Below the pieces are notes generated by a model. It saw only the letters and a list, made by a program, of their open reading frames with translations. It ran no database searches and was not told where the DNA came from. The translations under genes and the position numbers were made by a program. Shown one piece after another: positions 56,640-64,000 of a stretch of 64,000 nucleotides of DNA. Every line of letters starts with the position of its first letter. Positions within the stretch are counted from its first letter, which is position 1. The DNA comes from Impatiens glandulifera (lineage: Eukaryota; Streptophyta; Magnoliopsida; Ericales; Balsaminaceae): the NCBI RefSeq assembly GCF_907164915.1, contig NC_061868.1:28329819-28393818 (forward strand). The letters run 5' to 3'.

Positions 56640-57410
56640 AAGATGGGGTGATAAATAGGGAAAAATTTTACATGAAACACCAATATAGAGTATCCTTAAT
56701 TCATATATGAATTAAAATAAATATTTTCAAAATGGTATTTGAAATTCATGTAATAACTTTTTTTAAAGAGAATATCCTGGACTAATATATATATATATAT
56801 TAAAAACAATATTTATTTTTTTACTTTGTGGCTAACATATTATTTACTATCATTAGTATGTTTTTATACCATTGAAACAATTTCTCTCAAATAATTTTAA
56901 AATAAAATATTTATTAAACACATTAATATTGAGTTGATAGTAAACAAGTTTTGTTTTTTTTACTAAAGACATGTTAATTAAGAACTATGTCTTTAGAAGG
57001 AGACTTATTGCTACAATGTAATAGTACTCATTTATGAGTTAGACATATATGAACATATTTATTTCAAAAAATATTATTAATTGTGAGCCTAATTAAGCAA
57101 TATACTGTAGTTTATTCATTTAGTTTGAGAGTTTGAAAGATAGATAATGACTAACATATAGCCACTATTCATATATTTATTCTATGTAAACAAATAAAAT
57201 CATTGAAATTTTACATTAATTCTAACTTGTTATTCTCTATTATAATGATATTTTCTCATAAAATGAAATATATATTTTAATACATTCTAATTAAATTTAA
57301 ACATTAAATTATAATGTTATACTATTCTTTTTAATAAATTAATAAATAATGAAATAAAATAAAACATGATTATATCAATAAAACCTGTTATCTTAAAGTC
57401 TCTAAACTAA
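56640..57410. other. AT-rich intergenic DNA downstream of PGIP
   Basis: No frame or element seen; TA run at 56783-56801. The gypsy homology ends at its left edge. Confidence 0.6.
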
Positions 57411-57413
57411 TGC

Positions 57414-57419
57414 TTTATT
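57414..57419 (-). terminator. Polyadenylation signal of the PGIP gene
   Basis: AATAAA on the minus strand, about 190 bases after the stop codon. Confidence 0.5.
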
Positions 57420-57606
57420 TCTTGAGATTAATGAAGTGTAGCAACTTGGATGGGCGAAATATCTGCAAGAGTCAGTTTTTCAAAGCAAATCTACTGCTCT
57501 TAGATTAAATAAACAAACAATCTTTAAAATGGTTTCCCATGAGATGAACAGACCAACAACAAGATTCAATCTTTCTTCATCTTTTTTTAATACAAATCCA
57601 ATCGAT

Positions 57607-58611
57607 CTACTTGCATGCCGGCAATGGAGCCCCACACAAGCAACGGTTATGGAAATAAACTGTCGTTTCAAAGCTCTGCAACTGTCCTCCTACCGGAATC
57701 TGACCGCAGAGACGATTGTAGCTTACATTTAGAAATTGAAGGTTCAAGAACGTTAGCCCTTGGGGGAGGCTCCCGTAGATATTGTTGTGATTAATGTCTA
57801 GCGAAGTTAAGGCCTTAGGAAAAACAACCTTAGTGAGATCGAATTGGAACATGTTCCTAGAAAAATCAGCAATCTGAATCTCCTTGTCAGGTTCGAAGAA
57901 AAATGAAATGTCACCTTGGAGATTGTTGCGAGAGAAATCAAGTTTAGTTAATTTCAAGTCTGCAAGAGATTTAGGAACATTCCCAGTGAGTTGATTGTGG
58001 GAAAGAATTAGATATAAGTCAGGATTTCCTTTGAATGTCCCAAAGGAATCAGGGATGGAGCCTGTGAGTTTGTTACCATGGAGGTTGAGATAGTTTAGAT
58101 TTGTCAGTTCCGATAAGGAAGAAGGGATGTTACCGGTTAGATAATTAAAAGATAAATCGAGGGTATTGAGATTGTTAAGCTGGCTAATGAAATCGGGGAT
58201 TGGACCGGAGATATTGGTCCAGCTGACGTCGAGCCGTGTAAGGTGGGTGAGTTTGGTAATGGTTTGGGGAATGGTACCGACGAGATTTGGTAGTTTGTGG
58301 AAGACGATTTGCTGGAGGTAGGAAAGGTCACCAACGGAGGGAGGGATTTGGCCGGAGAGATTGCTTTGGAAAATAGTGAGGGCGATTACACGGTTGGTTT
58401 TGAGATCACAGTCTAGAGAATACCAGTCACAACAATCTTTTTGGATTTGGGTATTCCATGAAGATAAGTGGTATGGATTTCCGAGGTCTTTCTTGATCTG
58501 AAGAAGAACTTTCTTGTCCTGTGGGTTGCAGCGAACGGCGGCGCCGGAGATTGCCGGAGCAGATTGGAGACAGAAGAGAAGGATGAGAACAAGTGGAGTT
58601 GGGATTTTCAT
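57607..58611 (-). CDS. Polygalacturonase-inhibiting protein (PGIP), LRR protein
   Basis: Intact single exon, 334 residues, the usual PGIP length. Residues 1-24 form a signal peptide (MKIPTPLVLILLFCLQSAPA). The N-terminal cap has CNPQDKKVLLQIKKDLGNP and the cysteine cluster DCCDWYSLDC. About ten extracellular LRRs of the LxxLDLSxNxLTGxIPxx type follow, for example LNTLDLSFNYLTGNIPSSLS and LNYLNLHGNKLTGSIPDSF. The C-terminal cap holds NRLCGQIPVGGQLQSF and CLCGAPLPACK. PGIPs are secreted to the cell wall and bind fungal or insect endopolygalacturonases through the concave LRR face, slowing pectin breakdown and favouring elicitor-active oligogalacturonides. The start is the only ATG before the signal peptide and lies about 65 bases below a TATA box. 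No stop, frameshift or missing cap cysteine was seen. Confidence 0.96.
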   Translation of the reverse strand: MKIPTPLVLILLFCLQSAPAISGAAVRCNPQDKKVLLQIKKDLGNPYHLSSWNTQIQKDCCDWYSLDCDLKTNRVIALTIFQSNLSGQIPPSVGDLSYLQQIVFHKLPNLVGTIPQTITKLTHLTRLDVSWTNISGPIPDFISQLNNLNTLDLSFNYLTGNIPSSLSELTNLNYLNLHGNKLTGSIPDSFGTFKGNPDLYLILSHNQLTGNVPKSLADLKLTKLDFSRNNLQGDISFFFEPDKEIQIADFSRNMFQFDLTKVVFPKALTSLDINHNNIYGSLPQGLTFLNLQFLNVSYNRLCGQIPVGGQLQSFETTVYFHNRCLCGAPLPACK

Positions 58612-58673
58612 TTTTTATTGTGTTTAGAAAGAATGAGACACAATATAAGAATACCTACCCTTAAATGGGTTTC

Positions 58674-58681
58674 TATTTATA
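58674..58681 (-). promoter_or_regulatory. TATA box of the PGIP gene
   Basis: Minus strand reads ccTATAAATAga about 63-70 bases upstream of the ATG, leaving room for a short 5' leader (attctttctaaacacaataa). Confidence 0.75.
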
Positions 58682-58849
58682 GGGCTAAAACCTTTTTTCA
58701 TGTAGGGTAATTTTTTTTTTTTTTTTTAAGTAGTAATTATTAATGATCATATTAACATTATTTATGACATCAAATTCTCGTTGTTTATCGTTATTTTTTT
58801 TTTGTAAATTTTATATATATATATAATGATGTTTAATTTCAAAGTGTCC

Positions 58850-59230
58850 GGATTGTCGGATCGATAGATATGGTTAATTTGGATATATATATGTGAGAGT
58901 AATGAATACTTTGGTCGAATGGTGGGTTAATCAGTCCATAAATTTAAAACGGTTAGAAATAAAATTCATGCATAAATATGTTTCGAACTTTCAACCTAAC
59001 AAAACAAGTACAATCATTTAACCAATTATGATTGGGATGTGTGCTTTGTCGATGAATAATAGGCCGGTAACAATGAAAAAATATGAATCAAATATTTGAT
59101 TCATCAAAGTGTAAAGTCATTACATGAGAGGTTCATTGAAAGAAAAAAAAAGTGAGAAAATGAGTTGTTTATCCAAGTGAATAAAATATGAAATTAAGGT
59201 GTTTTATTTTTTATTCTAATATCTTATTCA
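58850..59230. repeat. Second copy of the window-start repeat
   Basis: Matches 80-720 in order: gtccggattgtcggatcga, atatatgtgagagtaatgaat, gaatggtgggttaatc, gtttcgaactttcaacctaa, acaagtacaatcatttaacc, gatgaataataggccggtaa, aatcaaatatttgattca, gagaggttcattgaaag and gtgaataaaatatg. It lies directly upstream of the PGIP promoter. Confidence 0.85.
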
Positions 59231-59429
59231 TATAAATTTATATTATTATGTGCAAATCTTCTAGTTTATTATAAATTCTTTTCTAGATTTATTATGTCTA
59301 AATTTTAAAAGAAAATTAAAGTGGTATTTATATATATATATATATATAATTGGTTTGATATACGGTTATAAATATATAATTTAATGAAAATAAAATAAAT
59401 AGAATTATTTGTATTTAATAATGCACTAA

Positions 59430-59520
59430 GATAGGTTAATCAAGTGGTAAAATCTATGCCTAAAATACTAAGGTTTAAGATAGGTTAATCAAGTGGTAAA
59501 ATTTATGCCTAAAATACTAA
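59430..59520 (+). repeat. 49 bp direct tandem duplication
   Basis: Two copies of gataggttaatcaagtggta plus aaatctatgcctaaaatact, nearly identical, so a recent local duplication. The words resemble a tRNA-like A-box region but no B box follows. Confidence 0.85.
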
Positions 59521-59525
59521 AGATA

Positions 59526-61858
59526 TTAAGAATAAGAATGGTGATTTATGATAATTTCTTTAAACAAAAATATTAAATTGAAGATAAGATTAAGAATTTA
59601 ATTTAAATAATACCTCCATGAGATAAAGCCTTAATTTCATCAATTATTGTCTTACAGTCAAACTAGTCGGATAGTCAAACATATTAATGGACAAAACATG
59701 TTCAAACTTCAAACGCGTTGCTAATGTGCGGGCATGTGGATAGATTTGATGTTGAGTTTTTTAATTTTTTAATATTATTTTTACAAAAAAAACGCATTTA
59801 TTAAGTTGAATTGCACAAGCAAAATAAAACTTGTATAGTAGTTCTCACTTTTAATATTAATCTAATCAAAACCCACGGCTCTTTTTGTTTTCTTACTAAT
59901 ATATAATCATTAAGAAATTTGAAATATCTTATAAAATTAATATATATATATATTATCAAATAATATAAAGTATAAATAAATTAAAAAATATAGTGTAATT
60001 TTAATTTACTAAACACTTATTTTCTTTATCTAAAAAGATATTTTGGACAAATAGATATTTAGTTATGATTAAATAGCATATTACAATAATATAACTTAAA
60101 TAATTATGTAATTAATTTTAAGATTAAATTAAAATAAATTTTTTAATTTTTTAATTTTTAAATATATATATATATATATATGGTCTTTTATTTTTAATAA
60201 TAAATAATTAACTTATAAATTATAAAAAATTAATTATTTAAATGTAGTAATAATATTATATTAAAAAATGTTAATAATATATCTTCCTAATTCTAAAAGT
60301 AGTGTTAAACATATGATATTGTATAAATTAATCATGATTTTAGGTATATTATAATATACAATATAATTTAAATTATTCTATTTCTTATGTACATGAAAGG
60401 AAATTATAAAAAATAATTAAATATAAAATATGTTATTTTATCATCTCCTTTATGTAATTATTATTGGCAAAACATATTTTTATTAAAATTTGAAATAATA
60501 AATTATTAATTTATATTCATATTTATATTATAATATAAGAATATATTAATTAATATAATAAACAGATTATACATATATTAACACATTAGCTATAATCCAG
60601 TGTGAGGCAATCATAACCATTTTTTAAGTGTTGCAAATCTTTCAAAAATCTAATATTATTAGTTAATTAATTGGTTAATAAATGTATATTATAAATTAAT
60701 TAATATATTTTTTCTTAAATATATTAATATTTTTTATATACTGTGAATTTGTTTATATAATTTATAATTATATATTTAATTTATGTATATATTTTAATTT
60801 TATTAAAATTATGATTATTATAGTTTTGTGTGAGCAAACCTGTTTATTTATATTCACATAATCGAACCTGGATGGGACAAAAATTTATAAAACATTATAC
60901 AATATATATAATAATTTTATTTTGAAAATTAAGATTTTAGTAAATATACATGACTCTAAAACCTAATTTGATATTGGGTTGTTTGGTTTTTTCTTAAAGG
61001 AATTTATCATGTTATATTAATTTTTTTTTCAATTAATTATCTAATCATTTAATTTTTACTACTAAAATATTTTTATTTAATTTTTATAAAATTTAAATTT
61101 TAAGACATTATAATAATAAATTAATTAAAAATTCAAATATTATTTTTTTTATAAAATATTTAAAAAACCAATAAAAACCTAAATAACATACTTTTTAATT
61201 AATATATTTTTTTAAATTAATAAAATCCTTAATAACCCAACATTAACAAACTCTAATAATAGCATATTATGTAATATTTTTTCATATGAGCTAATTTAAT
61301 GAATTTTATATAATTCAATTGAATTTCAATTAAATAAAAAACAACACCAAACTAAATCTTTCCGTTTTGGGATGTATGAATAGACACGTTACAATAAAAT
61401 AAAAGAAGGAATAAACTATAAATATTTGTATATCTCTTCCATGACGTAATTGGTTACTTCATATTATGGACCACTTTGGTTCACCTTATAATATAATTTC
61501 GGTACAAAAGTGGTTTTTAAATAATAAATGATCGAGAATATTTAAAATTAGATGTAGTTTAGTATTTAACAAATAAGCTGAATAATATAAAGCAAATAAA
61601 ATATATAAATTGAGTGATTCAATATATTAAACACACTTAATATTAATAATTTAAATAAATATGTAAACACTCATTTTCTTGCCCTATAATTTATAATTTT
61701 AAATAAATTTCTAACTAATGAAATTATTTACTAAATTTATATACATATACAAACTAATTGCACATAATTAAAAAAAAATAACTAATTGAAAGGTAAATTT
61801 AAAATAATTAAATTTCAAATTATTTAAATAAAATATAAAAGATATAAATATTAATAAA
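59526..61858. other. Very AT-rich intergenic DNA
   Basis: Homopolymer and TA-rich sequence with TA runs at 59939-59953 and 60162-60181. No frame over 60 codons of interest and no recognisable element on either strand. Confidence 0.65.
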
Positions 61859-62340
61859 TCAAGTCAAATAAATAAAATAAAAAATAATGTTTTTCAATAT
61901 TAATCTTGATTTATATATTTTTGCAAGAATTAAGAAAAAAATGATAGATGAAGCTTGGCCAAAAACCAGACATTCAAATCCTATTATGACAATCAAAATA
62001 TATTGCAGGTCAAATAGACCATTTGACGATTGAAGTAGAACATATGGAAATGATAGTTGACAATTTGAATGGTAAATACAATTTGAGAACATGTACAAGC
62101 GGTGGAGCATGTGGTTTAATTCCTTAACAGTAGGAGAATCCAACAATACTGAATTTGGAGTCTGAAACTCAATAGAAGTGACACCTATTAACCAAATAGC
62201 AGGCAGGCTATGTGAACTACCTCATCCCAAAAGTGCTTAGAACGCCCAGCGGATCATACCCCTCTCCATTCGTTTGTTATACAAACCAGTGTTATGTCTT
62301 TTAGCCTTAGTTAGTCAGTTTACATGTGTGAAACTGTGAA
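61859..62340 (-). other. Unidentified minus-strand open frame and spacer
   Basis: An open frame on the minus strand (LIGVTSIEFQTPNSVLLDSP, then TVKELNHMLHRLYMFSNC, then hydrophobic residues) runs from about 62195 to 61862. It has no stop but no recognised domain, and base composition shifts to very AT-rich at its end. It could be a gene or element fragment. 62200-62340 has no visible feature. Confidence 0.25.
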
Positions 62341-62349
62341 ACTCTCCTA

Positions 62350-64000
62350 GCAACATCCATCTTCCAAGATGACCAATAGCAAACCAATGTATGTCAAGGA
62401 TTATTTAGGGCTGGCGGAGATTATGTGCGTTGGAGTTCATTTTGACAACGCAATAATCAAGAAGGCGGAAAAAAAGGGTACATGATCCCTAACCGTAATG
62501 AAAGGTGAGGCCATTGAAAACCAAAGGCAGAAGTTCATTTTGTGGCGGATGCATGAGATACGTGTGACGTGCTAATAACGAACGTCGGTAGAGCTGACAA
62601 TCAACAAGTTAAGGCCAAATCAATTCATACCTCAAAGATAGTGACTCCTTCTATGAGATCACAATGGAACTATGATGATATATGCATGTCAATTTCCAAG
62701 GCTTTTGAAGTGTAGAAAGATAAGAACTTGATCCAACCACTAACACTGATACTAGAGAATGTAGTATCAAATAGATGGATAGAATGGTGACATGCTTTCC
62801 ATCAGACGAAGGGTCACGGGACCGATTTCTATTACGTGTTGAAAGACAAAATCCAAGATCTCATTGACCAGAAGGTAGTTCCCAAACCAAAGTCAAGGAC
62901 TAACTCTTTACATAACCACAAAGTGCACTTATTGGAAATTAGTGAGGAAACGATTAACAACGATTACTTCTTATGCCTAATTCAAAATGAGGAATTGACA
63001 TGAGTAATAACAGATTTTTGGGAAGAAGTCCACACACAATATGTGATCGAGGAAGATGTTGATTTATGGGAAGAGATTGCAAGAAGACTGGTACAACTTG
63101 AACAGAAGGTTGATGACAAATTTTAGGTGGTTGAAAGAGAGAACGCTGAGGAAAAGAAAAAGCATAATTAGAGGTACACAATTCTGAGAGATCAACGTCT
63201 GAATAAAGGAGGTCGGAAAAAAGAAAAAGTTGGAGAAGAGGTCAATGTGACTAGAAGAGGAATATATTTCCAACTTAGCTTCATGAAGACTATTCTTTTT
63301 GGGCAGTTGACCCCTTTTGAGAACTTAGTCGAGAAGAATATTGATGATCTGATAACGACTAATGCAAGCAACAATCTATTGAGACACTAAAAAAAACTAG
63401 GTTAATATATAAATTTGGGAGTTGCTCATGTACTCCATTGAGCACAAAAAGATGATGTTGACAGAATTAACAAAAGTTGATATATCTATCCATACAACTC
63501 CCGAATAGCTAGTGGGCATGATTAATGGTGCCATGAAAGAATAAAAAATTGAGTTTGATGATGCATATTTTTCAAGTTTCGGAGTAGGTCATGCAAAAAC
63601 GCTATACATTATAGTGAAAATGGAGGGCAAGATAGTTCTGATGGCCCTCATTAATAATGGCTCAAGATTGAATATATGCCCTTCGAGGACATTTGAGAAG
63701 ATTGACACTAAGAGAGAATCAATTGTCCTTTCAGATTTGTGTGTACGTGGCTTCGACATCACGAGTAAGAAATTCATGGGAATTTTAAGACAATGATCAA
63801 GGTGTCGGACGTGCCCTTTGAGATTGACTTTTGCGTTATCGAAATGCATCTGTCATACAATGTAATTCTCGAAAGGTCGTGGCTACACAAGGCAAAGGTA
63901 GTGATTTCCACATTGCATCATAAACTCATATTTAAGTCCAATGGTTTTATGATTACGGTTGATGGGGAGGTGTATTTTGCGAGTGGTGTTGGAACCTCCA
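62350..64000 (+). mobile_element. Third Tat-type gypsy fragment (gag tail and protease), runs off the window
   Basis: Gag C-terminal block near 62805-62880 (HAFHQTKGHGTDFYYVLKDK, then IQDLIDQKVVPKP) matches the knuckle region of the other two elements. The protease at 63614-63796 reads KMEGKIVLMALINNGSRLNI, then SDLCVRGFDI, and after a frameshift EMHLSYNVILERSWLHKAKV. The catalytic Asp of the D-N-G-S site is Asn here. Upstream, 62350-62800 has capsid-spacer-like words with stops. RT and integrase should lie beyond position 64000 if the element is complete. Confidence 0.8.

Larger units (their letters stand above)
45140..56640 (-). mobile_element. Second Tat-type Ty3/gypsy element, minus strand, 5'-truncated
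   Basis: Minus-strand order from right to left: gag (56.6-55.5 kb), protease (55.25-54.5), spacer, RT-RNase H (52.9-51.1), second RNase H (51.1-50.7), integrase (50.7-49.5), tandem-repeat 3' UTR (49.4-47.3) and a probable 3' LTR. It resembles the plus-strand element domain by domain but is clearly diverged. It has no ORF1 and no 5' LTR; homology stops near 56640 in AT-rich DNA. A solo LTR is nested at 53062-54514. Confidence 0.85.

Overview
The window is plant nuclear DNA, most likely from a eudicot. It is very AT-rich, has long TA microsatellites, and is packed with nested plant transposable elements (MULE, CACTA, Ty1/copia, Ty3/gypsy of the Tat/Ogre type, L1-type LINEs, solo LTRs). Host genes are few, and the one clearly intact gene is a polygalacturonase-inhibitor gene (57607-58611, minus). 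No bacterial signals such as operons or Shine-Dalgarno spacing are present.

Layout, left to right. 1-720: a diverged tandem/dispersed repeat that reappears at 58.85-59.23 kb upstream of the PGIP gene. 1193-4039: a complete Pack-MULE-like element with ~150 bp terminal inverted repeats and an 8 bp target duplication. It carries two exons of a signal-peptide-peptidase-like gene on the plus strand and, on the minus strand, a fragment resembling the N-terminus of an ATG8-interacting protein. 5-9.4 kb: an old degenerate element with a plant-mobile-domain fragment, a (CCTCCA)n array and a possible two-exon small gene. 9.4-13 kb: AT-rich intergenic DNA with a SINE-like tRNA-derived head. 13.0-13.35 kb: the last exon of a ZIP metal transporter. 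13609-18704: a full-length but inactive copia element inserted into a minisatellite.

20-32 kb: a small secreted-protein candidate, a MULE-type terminus, then a Tat/Ogre-like gypsy element (about 21.1-30.5 kb, plus) with an extra ORF upstream of gag, a second RNase H domain and a tandem-repeat 3' UTR, followed by a gypsy gag scrap. 32.9-39.5 kb: a CACTA TNP2 transposase pseudogene (minus), split by a 1.3 kb solo LTR and by an ORF1-only LINE. 39.5-45.1 kb: two L1-type LINE fragments in opposite orientation plus a further LTR fragment. 45.1-56.6 kb: a second Tat-type gypsy element (minus), 5'-truncated and carrying another solo LTR of the same family as the one at 34.6 kb. 57.4-58.7 kb: the PGIP gene with TATA box and polyadenylation signal. 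59.2-62.3 kb: AT-rich DNA. 62.35-64.0 kb: the gag-protease end of a third Tat-type element that runs off the window.

The genes do not form a pathway. The region is a TE graveyard around one defence gene. Its most informative parts are the Pack-MULE with two captured gene pieces and a hairpin-repeat system, and the layered insertions, whose target duplications allow relative dating. All family assignments rest on reading translated motifs by eye; no database search was run.
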